Assembly: GCA_028276315.1 (NCBI GenBank)
Contig: JAPYWP010000007.1
Location: 1-16,822, forward strand
Direction of reading: 5' to 3'
DNA from: Minisyncoccota bacterium
GTDB lineage: Bacteria > Patescibacteriota > Minisyncoccia > UBA6257 > HR35
Length of the DNA: 16,822 nucleotides
In this document: positions 8,292 through 14,954 of the stretch, in pieces
How positions within the stretch are numbered: the first letter of the stretch is position 1
Layout of the letters: each line of letters opens with the position of its first letter
Made by a program: the position numbers and the translations under genes
The notes under the pieces: generated by a model
The model's database searches: none
What the model saw: the letters and a program-made list of their open reading frames with translations, nothing else
What the model was told of the DNA's origin: nothing

Positions 8292-8328
8292 AAAAAAGGC
8301 CCCTTTTGCGGGGGCCTTTTGGTTTTTT
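8292..8328. terminator. Intrinsic terminator / attenuator hairpin
   Basis: A perfect 10-bp stem, AAAAGGCCCC (8294-8303) with GGGGCCTTTT (8311-8320), encloses a 7-nt loop. On the minus strand the hairpin runs directly into six U residues (8297-8292), a textbook intrinsic terminator that ends 8 nt before the ATG of the 196-residue gene. On the plus strand it is followed by GG and a T-run (8323-8328), so it may also stop plus-strand read-through. On the minus strand its position makes it a likely attenuator of the downstream gene. Confidence 0.8.
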
Positions 8329-8356
8329 ATAAATAAAATAAAAAACCTAGGCCCCC
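8310..8356 (-). promoter_or_regulatory. Alternative (antiterminator) stem
   Basis: GGGGGCC (8310-8316) pairs with GGCCCCC (8350-8356), and GGTTTTTTAT (8321-8330) pairs with ATAAAAAACC (8338-8347). Together they make an interrupted 17-bp stem with a 7-nt loop. It uses bases 8311-8316, which the terminator also needs, so the two folds exclude each other. A further 9-bp hairpin (8365-8373 with 8383-8391) lies closer to the promoter. Pairings are read directly from the sequence, and the switching function is inferred. Confidence 0.6.
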
Positions 8357-8394
8357 CGAAGTAAAATTTGAATCTTTGTAAAATTCAAATTCAT
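8347..8394 (-). CDS. Possible 15-codon leader peptide
   Basis: ATG at 8394-8392 lies 7 nt downstream of the TATAAT box, matching the leaderless spacing of other genes here. It opens a frame of 15 codons (MNLNFTKIQILLRGA) ending in TAG at 8349-8347. The last codons (CGG GGG GCC) form one arm of the antiterminator stem, so a ribosome at the stop codon would block that stem and favour the terminator. This is the layout of translation-coupled attenuators, but the short frame could be chance. Confidence 0.35.
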   Translation of the reverse strand: MNLNFTKIQILLRGA

Positions 8395-8401
8395 AAAATA
8401 T

Positions 8402-8429
8402 ATTATAATCCCCTGGTTTAAATTGTCAA
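8402..8429 (-). promoter_or_regulatory. Strong sigma-70-type promoter
   Basis: Reading the minus strand, TTGACA (8429-8424) and TATAAT (8407-8402), both perfect consensus, are separated by 16 bp. Transcription should start near 8395 and run through the leader toward the 196-residue gene. It is the only consensus -35/-10 pair I found in the window. Confidence 0.75.
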
Positions 8430-8486
8430 TAGGAGTTTTCAACAATTTAAGTTGCTTTTTTATTTTAGTGAATTATAATTTTAAAA

Positions 8487-8522
8487 TATAACCCAAATGA
8501 TCCAAAAGATCTATGGGTTATA
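8487..8522. promoter_or_regulatory. Dyad overlapping the promoter of the MscS-like gene
   Basis: TATAACCCA (8487-8495) and TGGGTTATA (8514-8522) are perfect 9-bp inverted arms around an 18-nt centre that contains a second GATC/GATC pair (8499-8502, 8508-8511). The right arm overlaps the probable -10 box TATAAA (8519-8524), which lies 5 nt before the ATG at 8530. This could be a repressor operator, or a hairpin with no regulatory role. Confidence 0.5.
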
Positions 8523-8529
8523 AAATATT

Positions 8530-9204
8530 ATGGACCAATATTCTTACTCATATTTAATAGTACAATCTTTTATTTCTGTTTGGAATTCAATTTTTAGTTT
8601 TTTGCCAAAAATTATAGTTGCTATAATATTTATTTTAATAGGAATCTTAATGGGTTATGCTATTGGTGAAATTGTAAGGAAAATCGTTGAGGCTATAAAG
8701 TTAGATGAGGCATTAAGAAAATTAAATTTTGAAAAATATTTAGAAAAAGCTGGATATGTACTTAACTCTGGAAGGTTTTTAGGTTCTGTTGTTTATTGGA
8801 TATTTGTTATTATTGGATTTTTAGCAGCATTTGAAGCATTAGGACTTCCTATTGCAACAAATCTTTTAAAGGAACTTGTTCTTTATATTCCAAAAGTTGT
8901 AGTTGCAGTAATTATCTTTATTGGAGCAATTTTAGTTGGAGAAGTTTTAGGAAAATTAGCAAAAGCAACAATAAAGGGAGCAGGACATTGGTCATCAGAA
9001 ATTATTTATAGATTTGTTTATTGGACATTTTTTGTTTTTGGAGCTTTAACTGCATTATATGAACTTGGGATCTCTCAGAATATAATTCAAATAATAATTG
9101 GAGGTTTTGTTGCAATGTTAGCTTTAGCTGGTGGTTTAGCATTTGGCCTTGGTGGAAAAGAAATTGCTCAAAAGTTTTTAGAGAGTATTAAATTTAGAAA
9201 ATAA
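8530..9204 (+). CDS. MscS-related small membrane protein (conserved TM-helix family)
   Basis: The 224-residue protein has four to five hydrophobic helices (~26-50, 83-105, 116-140, 160-180, 185-210). The last contains GGLAFGLGGKEIAQKFLE, which resembles the pore-lining, glycine-rich TM3 of MscS mechanosensitive channels. The two halves look similar (each with an FVxxGxxxAxxxLG-type helix), as in the conserved TM-helix repeat family found near MscS proteins. The cytoplasmic beta domain of true MscS is absent, so channel activity is uncertain. It is convergent with the recombinase gene, and only one base separates the two stop codons. The dyad at 8487-8522 suggests control of its promoter. Confidence 0.8.
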   Translation: MDQYSYSYLIVQSFISVWNSIFSFLPKIIVAIIFILIGILMGYAIGEIVRKIVEAIKLDEALRKLNFEKYLEKAGYVLNSGRFLGSVVYWIFVIIGFLAAFEALGLPIATNLLKELVLYIPKVVVAVIIFIGAILVGEVLGKLAKATIKGAGHWSSEIIYRFVYWTFFVFGALTALYELGISQNIIQIIIGGFVAMLALAGGLAFGLGGKEIAQKFLESIKFRK

Positions 9205-9205
9205 T

Positions 9206-10072
9206 TTATCTTTTTAAAAATTTTTTGTGAATTTCTTTTAAATCTTGTCTTGTAAGATGAGTGTATATTTGGGTTGTACTTAAATTTGAATGGCCTAAAA
9301 GAGCCTGAACAGATCGTAAATCTGCGCCATTTTTAAGTAATGTAGTTGCAAATTGGTGTCTTAAAACATGTGGGGTAACTTTTTTCAATATTCCTGCTTT
9401 TTTAGCCCAAAAATTAACAATTTTTTCAACTGCACGAGGAGTTAACCTTTTTGGTTTTTCTTTTAAATTTACAAATAAAGCTTCTTCAATATCTTTTCTT
9501 GAATTAAGATAATCTTTTAATTTTTCAAGAGCAATATCAGAAAGAAAGACTACTCTTACTTTTCCACCTTTTCCTTTTATTAAAATTTCTTTTTCTTTAA
9601 AATTTATCTGATCTTTATTTAAACTAACAAGTTCGCTCAATCTCAAACCAGTAGAAAATAAAACTTCCAAAATTGCTCTATCCCTTTTTTCTTTTAAACT
9701 ATCGCCAGATGGTGCTTCTAATAATCTTTTAAGTTCATCTTCTGTTAAAATTAAAATTTCTCTTTGATGAAATTTTGGCAGTTCAACAAGTTCTGGATTT
9801 AAAGTTTTTATACCTCTTTTTATTAAAAATCTTAAAAAATTTCTTAAAACAATTAAAGCATAACCATATGTTTTTGGTTTTAAATTTTTCTCATAAAGGT
9901 AAAGTCTAAATTTTTTTATTATATCTTCTGTAATTTCGTTTGCTTTTTTAACCTTGCAAACATTTAAAAAAACATTAAGATATCTTGAGTAATTTTCAAC
10001 TGTTCTTGGCGATCTATTTTTATCTATTTTTAAATAATTAAGATAGTCTTCAATTAACTTTTTAATCTCCAT
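9206..10072 (-). CDS. xerC: Tyrosine recombinase, XerC/XerD type
   Basis: Site-specific recombinase that resolves chromosome dimers at dif, or integrates elements. The N-terminal SAM-like DNA-binding domain (~1-85) has the usual LxxYLxYL..SPRTVENYSRYL pattern. The catalytic domain carries Arg144 (STGLRLSEL), a Lys in the KGKGGK beta hairpin, HVLRH (His235, Arg238), GHSNLSTTQIYTH with nucleophile Tyr270. At 288 residues from the ATG at 10072 it has normal length. That start is preferred over the ATG at 10090 because TATAAT at 10079-10084 sits 6 nt before it, exactly as for leuS. As the only Xer visible here it could act alone (XerA/XerH-like). No convincing dif site was found beside it. Confidence 0.92.
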   Translation of the reverse strand: MEIKKLIEDYLNYLKIDKNRSPRTVENYSRYLNVFLNVCKVKKANEITEDIIKKFRLYLYEKNLKPKTYGYALIVLRNFLRFLIKRGIKTLNPELVELPKFHQREILILTEDELKRLLEAPSGDSLKEKRDRAILEVLFSTGLRLSELVSLNKDQINFKEKEILIKGKGGKVRVVFLSDIALEKLKDYLNSRKDIEEALFVNLKEKPKRLTPRAVEKIVNFWAKKAGILKKVTPHVLRHQFATTLLKNGADLRSVQALLGHSNLSTTQIYTHLTRQDLKEIHKKFLKR

Positions 10073-10078
10073 AAACTT

Positions 10079-10118
10079 ATTATAAAACATTGCAAAAAAT
10101 AAAATTTTATGTTAAAAT
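10079..10118. promoter_or_regulatory. Divergent promoters of xer and rpsO
   Basis: Minus strand: TATAAT (10084-10079), 6 nt before the xer ATG. Plus strand: an extended -10 TGT-TAAAAT (10110-10118), 5 nt before the rpsO ATG at 10124. Both imply leaderless transcripts. The TTTTATGTTA(A/T)AAT string before rpsO also recurs before the toxin-antitoxin operons. Confidence 0.6.
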
Positions 10119-10123
10119 ATTTT

Positions 10124-10387
10124 ATGGCACTTAGTAAAGACCAAAAATACAAAATTATTGAAGAATTTAAAATGCACGAAAAAGACGTTGGTTCTCCTGA
10201 GGTTCAAATAGCGCTTTTAACAGAAGAAATCAAAAGATTAACTTCTCATCTTAGAGAACATCCTCATGATAATACATCTAAAAGGGGTCTTATTTTAAAA
10301 GTTGCTCAAAGAAGAAAAATTTTAAAATATCTTAAAAAGATCTCTTTGTATAGATACAAAAAAGTTGTTGAAAAATTAGACCTTTAA
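10124..10387 (+). CDS. rpsO: Ribosomal protein S15
   Basis: Small-subunit protein that binds 16S rRNA helices 20-22 early in 30S assembly. The 87-residue sequence from MALSKDQK has the conserved DVGSPEVQIALLTEEIKRLTSHLREHPHDNTSKRGL core and the LVAQRRKxLxYL region typical of S15, with normal length. I chose the ATG at 10124 over the in-frame ATG at 10109 because family members start here and the -10 box (10113-10118) lies between the two. It is followed 30 nt later by pnp, the classical rpsO-pnp order. Confidence 0.97.
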   Translation: MALSKDQKYKIIEEFKMHEKDVGSPEVQIALLTEEIKRLTSHLREHPHDNTSKRGLILKVAQRRKILKYLKKISLYRYKKVVEKLDL

Positions 10388-10401
10388 TTTTAAAATTATT
10401 G

Positions 10402-10407
10402 TATAAT
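10402..10407 (+). promoter_or_regulatory. -10 box before pnp
   Basis: TATAAT lies in the 30-nt gap between rpsO and pnp, 10 nt before the pnp ATG. It suggests that pnp has its own nearly leaderless start in addition to read-through from rpsO. Confidence 0.5.
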
Positions 10408-10417
10408 TTTTCTTAAA

Positions 10418-12451
10418 ATGATATTAGGAAAAGAATATTCTTTAAATTTAAATGGAAAAACGCTTAAGGTTTTTATAGATAAAATTGTAGCAAGATCGCT
10501 TAGTTCTGTTTGGGTTCAATTAGAAAATACAGTAGTTCTTGTTACTGTAAATGTGAGTAAAGAAAACAAGTTTTTAGGATTTTTACCTCTTACAGTTGAT
10601 TATGAAGAAAAGTTTTATGCAATTGGAAAGATACTTGGAAGTAGGTTCATAAGAAGAGAAGGAAGGCCATCTGAGAGCGCAATTTTAAATGCAAGATTAA
10701 TTGATAGAAGCATAAGGCCAAGATTTGATAAAAATTTTAATTGGCCAATTCATGTTGTTGCAACAGTATTTTCTTTTGATCTAAAAAATGACCCTGATCT
10801 TTTAGCTGTATTTGGCGCTTCTTTAGCTCTTAGCATTTCTCCTTTACCATTTATTGGGCCAATTGCAGGTTGTAGAATTGGAATTTGGAATAATGAAAAA
10901 ATAATAGATCCTTCTTTTGATATGATTGAGCAACTTGATGGAGAAATTGTTTTTGTTGGTGATGGAAATTTAATAAATATGATTGAATTAAAAGGAAAAG
11001 AAATAAAAGAAAATGTTGTTATCGAGTCTAGCATCGTTGCATTAGATCAAATTAAAAAATTAGTAGATTTTCAGAAAGAAATAGTAAATGACATAAAGCC
11101 GCAAAAAATTAATTTTGAAATTCAAATCCCGGAAAAAATAAAAGATTATGTAGCTTCAGCTATTGATAAAATAAACATTGTAGTACCCGAAAATGTTGGA
11201 GAGTTTAAATTTAATATAGAAGATCTAAACGAGGAAGAAAAAAGTATATTTAATTTTTTAGCTCATGAAAAAATAAAAGAACTATTTACTGATTATTTAT
11301 TTAAAAACAAAAAAAGAACTGATGGAAGAAAATTAGATGAAATTAGAGAAATTGAGCTTGGAGTCTCTATTTTACCCCAGGTTCATGGTTCAGGATTTTT
11401 CTCAAGAGGCCTTACAAAAGTTCTTTCAACTGTAACATTAGACTCGCCGCAACAAGAATTAACTGTAAAAGAAATAGAATTTATTGGTGTTAAAAGATTT
11501 ATGCATCATTATAATTTCCCACCTTATAGCACAGGAGAGGTTGGAAGTATTAAGGCTCCATCAAGAAGAGAAATTGGACATGGTGCTTTAGTTGAAAAAG
11601 CTCTTTCTCCATTAATACCTGATTTAGAAATTTTCCCTTATGCTATAAGAGTCGTCTCTGAAGTTTTATCTTCAAATGGTTCAACCTCTATGGCATCTGT
11701 TTGTTCTTCTTCTTTAGCTCTTTTAGATGCTGGTGTACCATTACAAAAAAATATAGCGGGAATTTCAATTGGCTTAGTTACAAAAAATGATGAATTTTTA
11801 CTTTTAACTGATATTCAAGGAATTGAAGATCATTATGGAGAAATGGATTTTAAAGTTGCAGGTACAGAAGATGGAATTACAGCTATTCAAATGGATGTTA
11901 AAAATCTTGGAATAAATATTGAAATTTTATCTCAGGCACTAGATAGAGCAAAAAGTGCAAGAATCGAAATTTTAGAAAAAATGAATAAAGTCAAAAAAGA
12001 ACCAAACCAAATTTCACAATATGCGCCTAAAATAATTAGATTACCAATAAATCCTGAGAAAATTGGCCTTTTAATTGGAACTGGAGGAAGAACAATAAAT
12101 CAAATAACACAAGAAACAGAAAGCGAAATCTTCATAGATACAGAAAAAAACTTTGTTTATATAATCTCAAATAACGAAGAAAATTTAAATAAAGCAATAG
12201 AGAAAGTTAAAAGTATAATTGAAACAAAAGAGTATAAAGTTGGTGATATTGCTAAAGGAAAAGTTGTAAAATTTTTTGATTTTGGAGTTTTAATAGAACT
12301 TGAAAATGGTCCTGTAGGATTACTTCATATCTCCAATATTCCTAACGAAAGAAAAGGATTAAAAAATTTTGGATTTAAATTAGGAGAAATAATTTCTGTT
12401 AAAATTAAAGAAAGGGATAATTTAGGAAGATTTTCTTTTGCTTTATCTTAA
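10418..12451 (+). CDS. pnp: Polyribonucleotide nucleotidyltransferase (PNPase)
   Basis: Phosphorolytic 3'-5' exoribonuclease involved in mRNA decay and tRNA/rRNA processing, forming a trimer. Two RNase PH domains are visible. The first begins EYSLNLNGKTLKV and contains the REGRPSESAILNARLIDRSIRP signature. The second contains RxDGRKLDEIR, the SNGSTSMASVCSSSLALLDAG active-site loop (~418-440) and the acidic IEDHYGEMDFKVAGTEDG segment (~467-485). A KH domain with GTGG (~553-556) and an S1 domain (~608-677) follow. At 677 residues it is close to the usual ~700. The gene follows rpsO and is followed after 1 nt by a membrane protein gene, without a ribosome binding site. Confidence 0.97.
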   Translation: MILGKEYSLNLNGKTLKVFIDKIVARSLSSVWVQLENTVVLVTVNVSKENKFLGFLPLTVDYEEKFYAIGKILGSRFIRREGRPSESAILNARLIDRSIRPRFDKNFNWPIHVVATVFSFDLKNDPDLLAVFGASLALSISPLPFIGPIAGCRIGIWNNEKIIDPSFDMIEQLDGEIVFVGDGNLINMIELKGKEIKENVVIESSIVALDQIKKLVDFQKEIVNDIKPQKINFEIQIPEKIKDYVASAIDKINIVVPENVGEFKFNIEDLNEEEKSIFNFLAHEKIKELFTDYLFKNKKRTDGRKLDEIREIELGVSILPQVHGSGFFSRGLTKVLSTVTLDSPQQELTVKEIEFIGVKRFMHHYNFPPYSTGEVGSIKAPSRREIGHGALVEKALSPLIPDLEIFPYAIRVVSEVLSSNGSTSMASVCSSSLALLDAGVPLQKNIAGISIGLVTKNDEFLLLTDIQGIEDHYGEMDFKVAGTEDGITAIQMDVKNLGINIEILSQALDRAKSARIEILEKMNKVKKEPNQISQYAPKIIRLPINPEKIGLLIGTGGRTINQITQETESEIFIDTEKNFVYIISNNEENLNKAIEKVKSIIETKEYKVGDIAKGKVVKFFDFGVLIELENGPVGLLHISNIPNERKGLKNFGFKLGEIISVKIKERDNLGRFSFALS

Positions 12452-12452
12452 T

Positions 12453-13418
12453 ATGGTAAAAATAAACGTAAAAGTAGAAACATTAAAAAAAGATCTTGAG
12501 GCTGTTAAAAAAGAAAGCTATGAAAAAATCCCAGAATTTTCTGTAAAACAAATAGATCTTTTAATTGAAAAAAAGGAAGAAAAAAGAGAACAAGAAAAAG
12601 AGGTAGAAACAACAAAAAAACCACCTATCGCAATTTTAATTTTTGGAGGAATTTTTGTTTTAATCATTGTTTTTGCTATATTTTTCATTTTAAAAGGATC
12701 TAAAAAATATGAAACTACAATCCCAGCACCAATAACACAAAAACCCATAGAAGCAACGAAAACAGAAGAAGCTAAAATTAAAGAAGAATCTGAAATTGCA
12801 ACACAAACAACAGAAACTCAAATTAAAGAAACTAAAAAAATAGAATCACTAATTCAATCAGAAAAAGAGGTAAGTATAACATTAAAAGAAGTAAATCTTC
12901 AAAATATAAAGGAAGCATTATTAGAAGAAAAATTAAAAAAACAAGAAGCATATACATTTAAAAAAATTAATTTAATATTTTTGGACGAGAAAATATCTCC
13001 ATCTTACTTTTTCCAAAAAACTTTTGATCCGAAAGTAGAAAATTCAGTCGCTCTTAAAGGATTTTTAGATAACTTTACCAGCAAATACGATGTTTTAATT
13101 TATTACACTCCAACAAAAGAATATTTGGTTTTAATTTTTGAAATAAAAAACCAAAATGTTGTAAAAACATTCCTTGATTATTGGCTAAAAGGAAACGAAA
13201 ATAATCCTAATTTAAATTTTATTTTTCTAACAGATGACCCTGGAAAAAATTTAGCAAAAATTCAAACAAAAAAAGTTGAAGATTATGACTTGATTTCAAT
13301 ACCTTTTGAAAAACAAAATTATGGCGTTAATTTTCTACTTGCAAAAAATTATTTTATAATTTATGGAAACAATGCAGTTTTAAATTTTATAAATGATTTA
13401 ATTAAAAAATTACCATAA
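12453..13418 (+). CDS. Bitopic membrane protein of unknown function
   Basis: From the ATG at 12453 the product has 321 residues. A charged, coiled-coil-like cytoplasmic part (~1-55) leads to one strong membrane helix (~58-80). A low-complexity Thr/Glu/Lys linker (~85-145) follows, then a folded-looking domain (~150-321) that should face outward. I see no enzymatic motif and no recognised family. The linker suggests a tethered extracytoplasmic domain. An in-frame ATG at 12438 lies inside pnp and is less likely. The stop overlaps the next start by one base (TAATG), so the two genes are probably translationally coupled. Confidence 0.75.
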   Translation: MVKINVKVETLKKDLEAVKKESYEKIPEFSVKQIDLLIEKKEEKREQEKEVETTKKPPIAILIFGGIFVLIIVFAIFFILKGSKKYETTIPAPITQKPIEATKTEEAKIKEESEIATQTTETQIKETKKIESLIQSEKEVSITLKEVNLQNIKEALLEEKLKKQEAYTFKKINLIFLDEKISPSYFFQKTFDPKVENSVALKGFLDNFTSKYDVLIYYTPTKEYLVLIFEIKNQNVVKTFLDYWLKGNENNPNLNFIFLTDDPGKNLAKIQTKKVEDYDLISIPFEKQNYGVNFLLAKNYFIIYGNNAVLNFINDLIKKLP

Positions 13419-13741
13419 TGGATAGAGAAATTTTAAAAATTAAGCAAAAATTAGAAAAAGAAAGAAATGAAATTGAAAGAATTTTAAAAGAAATACATTA
13501 TGAAAATATTTCAACAGATGTACTTTCTGAGGATGAAATTGCTGATATTTATGAAAAAAATAAAGAATCTGAAGCATTAGAAAATGATCTTGTAAAAAGA
13601 ATAACTAAAATAAATAGAGCATTGGAAAAGATAAATGATGGAAGTTATGGAATTTGTGATTCTTGCGGTAAAAAAATAGAAAAAGAAAGAATACACCTTG
13701 ATCCAGCCTCAATAGAATGTTCAACCTGCTCAAATAAATAA
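13418..13741 (+). CDS. DksA/TraR-type C4 zinc-finger protein
   Basis: The 107-residue protein has an N-terminal helical hairpin rich in Lys/Glu (~1-70) and a C-terminal zinc finger with Cys80, Cys83, Cys101 and Cys104 (CxxC-17-CxxC), preceded by INDGSYGICDSCG and followed by HLDPASIECSTC. This is the signature of the DksA/TraR family, whose members insert a coiled coil into the RNA polymerase secondary channel. The acidic tip residues of true DksA are not clear (DVLSEDEIADIYEK near the turn), so a DksA-like regulator is inferred, not shown. It is the last gene of the rpsO-pnp group, coupled to the upstream gene by a TAATG overlap. Confidence 0.85.
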   Translation: MDREILKIKQKLEKERNEIERILKEIHYENISTDVLSEDEIADIYEKNKESEALENDLVKRITKINRALEKINDGSYGICDSCGKKIEKERIHLDPASIECSTCSNK

Positions 13742-13913
13742 TTAAAATTTCTGATGTTAAAAGATTTTTAATAAATTAATGCAAAAAATTCATTCTTAAT
13801 AAAATTAGCATTCGTTATTTTTTATCTTTTTCGCTACATTTTCTAAAACTTGTTTATTAAAATGAATGCCTACAAGCTCTATTAAAGCTGCAATCTGATC
13901 AATTCTTAAATTT
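13742..13913 (-). other. Gap with an unassigned reading-frame remnant
   Basis: No intrinsic terminator is obvious after the zinc-finger gene. On the minus strand a stretch without an ATG ending in TAA at 13805-13807 reads ELKNLRIDQIAALIEL, then VGIHFNKQVLENVAKKIKNN. It looks protein-like, with an amphipathic helical pattern. It begins within a few codons of the hicA stop but in another frame. It may be the tail of a second gene fused to a truncated hicA by deletion. I do not recognise it. Confidence 0.4.
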
Positions 13914-14021
13914 TTAATTCTTTCTTAATTTAACATGGCTACCTTTTTGTGAAACAAAATAAAATCCAAAATCACGACATAAAATTTTTATAACTTTCCT
14001 TCCAGAAATTAGCTTATACAT
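13914..14021 (-). pseudogene. hicA: Truncated HicA toxin
   Basis: The 35-codon frame, starting at the ATG at 14021-14019, reads MYKLISGRKVIKIL, then GFYFVSQKGSHVKLRKN and a TAA stop. This is the first half of a HicA mRNA interferase, including the GSH motif with the catalytic His (residue 29). Typical HicA proteins have ~60-80 residues and continue with beta strands containing a VxxPxH motif. Those are absent, so the toxin is probably inactive. The start overlaps the hicB stop by 8 nt, the normal coupling of such pairs. Confidence 0.7.
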
Positions 14022-14238
14022 TCTTTAAATTAAGCTCAAGGGTAGTCACTAAAGGGAATTCTTTAGATAGTTTTTTCTTTAATTTTGGTTGATCCTCCAA
14101 ATATAATTCAACTGCTTCTTTAAGATTCTTTTTAGCTTCATCAATAGTTTTTCCTTGGCCTACTACTCCCAACTCAAGACAATAAGCTACATACCATTTC
14201 CCTTCTTTAGTAATAATTGTGGTAAATTTGTAACTCAT
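14014..14238 (-). CDS. hicB: HicB-family antitoxin
   Basis: The 74-residue protein reads TTIITKEGKWYVAYCLELGVVGQGKTIDEAKKNLKEAVELYLE, the partial RNase H-like fold of HicB antitoxins: a beta hairpin with a C-E-L/P-G segment, then the TxxEAxxNLxEAxxL helix. It has no C-terminal DNA-binding domain, as in the short HicB class. It should bind and neutralise HicA, and here the partner is truncated. The ATG follows an extended -10 (TGTTATAAT, 14255-14247) by 8 nt. Confidence 0.88.
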   Translation of the reverse strand: MSYKFTTIITKEGKWYVAYCLELGVVGQGKTIDEAKKNLKEAVELYLEDQPKLKKKLSKEFPLVTTLELNLKNV

Positions 14239-14246
14239 TTTTAAAA

Positions 14247-14255
14247 ATTATAACA
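14247..14255 (-). promoter_or_regulatory. Extended -10 promoter of hicBA
   Basis: TGTTATAAT on the minus strand, 8 nt before the hicB ATG, within a string (TTTTATGTTATAAT) repeated before the other two antitoxin genes. Confidence 0.6.
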
Positions 14256-14262
14256 TAAAAAC

Positions 14263-14312
14263 TAATTATTTGAAGAATTAACAAGTTGGCAAGTTAACTA
14301 GTTGATACCACG
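14263..14312. repeat. 50-bp dispersed repeat, copy 1
   Basis: Matches 15791-15840 at about 45 of 50 positions in the same orientation. Shared landmarks are ATTATTTGAAGAATTAAC at the left and AGTTGATACCACG at the right. Each copy lies immediately upstream of a toxin-antitoxin promoter, and the similarity continues into the promoter itself. Confidence 0.8.
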
Positions 14313-14428
14313 GATTTGTGTGGATATTAAACGGATTCATTCGGATGATTTTTTAGATATACGCACTTATCAGTTTCGAATCCACATTTATCCGTTGTTA
14401 TCCGTTCCTAATCCGCATAGATCCGTTG
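14308..14428. repeat. Phased CGGAT/ATCCG inverted repeat
   Basis: (C/T)GGAT occurs at 14311, 14321, 14332 and 14342. The reverse complement ATCC(G/A) occurs at 14380, 14390, 14400, 14411 and 14421. Steps are 10-11 bp, one helical turn, on both sides. The two halves form an imperfect inverted repeat with arms of ~45 nt and a ~30-nt centre. No coding potential is seen. It may be a palindromic mobile or binding element. Confidence 0.65.
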
Positions 14429-14430
14429 GT

Positions 14431-14514
14431 TTTATTTTGTTGCTTCATATAATGCTTTAATTTCTGAATAAATTTATTTTGTTGCTTCATATAATGCTTT
14501 AATTTCTGAATAAA
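14431..14514 (-). repeat. Tandem 42-bp repeat derived from a LamG gene tail
   Basis: Two perfect, adjacent 42-bp copies (14431-14472 and 14473-14514). On the minus strand each reads YSEIKALYEATK and a stop codon, nearly the same as the C-terminus of the LamG gene at 16124 (AEIKALYDATK). No LamG body precedes them, so they are orphan gene ends left by duplication, deletion or insertion. Confidence 0.8.
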
Positions 14515-14531
14515 AAAAGCTATTATATAAC

Positions 14532-14954
14532 CTAGTTCTTAAACTTTAATAAGGTATGAAAAATTTTGAGTCCAATTATTTTCTGAAAGTCCTTTATATT
14601 TCTTGTAATCAAAATAATATCATAAATTAAAGAAGCTGCTCCAATAAAAGCATCAGCTAAAGGAAGATTATCTTTTCTTCCTAAGCTTCCTGCAGTTTTA
14701 GATATTTCTTTATATAAAAGAATAAAATTAAAATTCTTAAGAAAATTATCAATGATAAATTCTTTTTGAGGATCTGATAAATCTTTATCAGAATATATCT
14801 CAGCAATATTTATAGCTGTAAGATAACATTTTGAATTTTCAAGAAGATAAACAATTAGTTCTTTTGATTCTTTTTCCCCTCTTAAATAGTCAATTAAAAT
14901 ATCGCTATCTAATAAAATTCTTTCTCCTCCAACTTCTTCTAATTTTTTTAACAT
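14532..14954 (-). CDS. vapC: PIN-domain toxin, VapC-like
   Basis: PIN-domain endoribonucleases of this type usually cleave tRNA or rRNA. The 140-residue frame has the four-acid pattern: Asp16/Asp18 in ILLDSDILIDYLRG, Glu52 in AINIAEIYSD, Asp101 in LPLADAFIGAAS and Asp122 in LITRNIKDF. All motifs are intact. VapC proteins normally begin just before ILLDSD, but no start codon is available there. The ATG at 14954 adds ~12 residues and overlaps the antitoxin frame by 50 nt. The antitoxin gene upstream completes the pair. Confidence 0.85.
   Translation of the reverse strand: MLKKLEEVGGERILLDSDILIDYLRGEKESKELIVYLLENSKCYLTAINIAEIYSDKDLSDPQKEFIIDNFLKNFNFILLYKEISKTAGSLGRKDNLPLADAFIGAASLIYDIILITRNIKDFQKIIGLKIFHTLLKFKN

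Noticed and set aside
8292..8395. 4.5S (SRP) RNA or 6S RNA
   Set aside because: The hairpins lack the SRP GGAAG-type tetraloop and asymmetric bulge, and the segment is too short and open for 6S RNA.
10088..10120. dif site next to xer
   Set aside because: TTATGTTAAAAT resembles the right arm of dif, but no matching left arm is present, and the same string recurs as an extended -10 promoter before three antitoxin genes.
10750..11034. 94-residue minus-strand frame inside pnp
   Set aside because: Antisense shadow of the highly conserved PNPase sequence.
12518..12748. 76-residue minus-strand frame
   Set aside because: Antisense shadow of the bitopic membrane protein gene.
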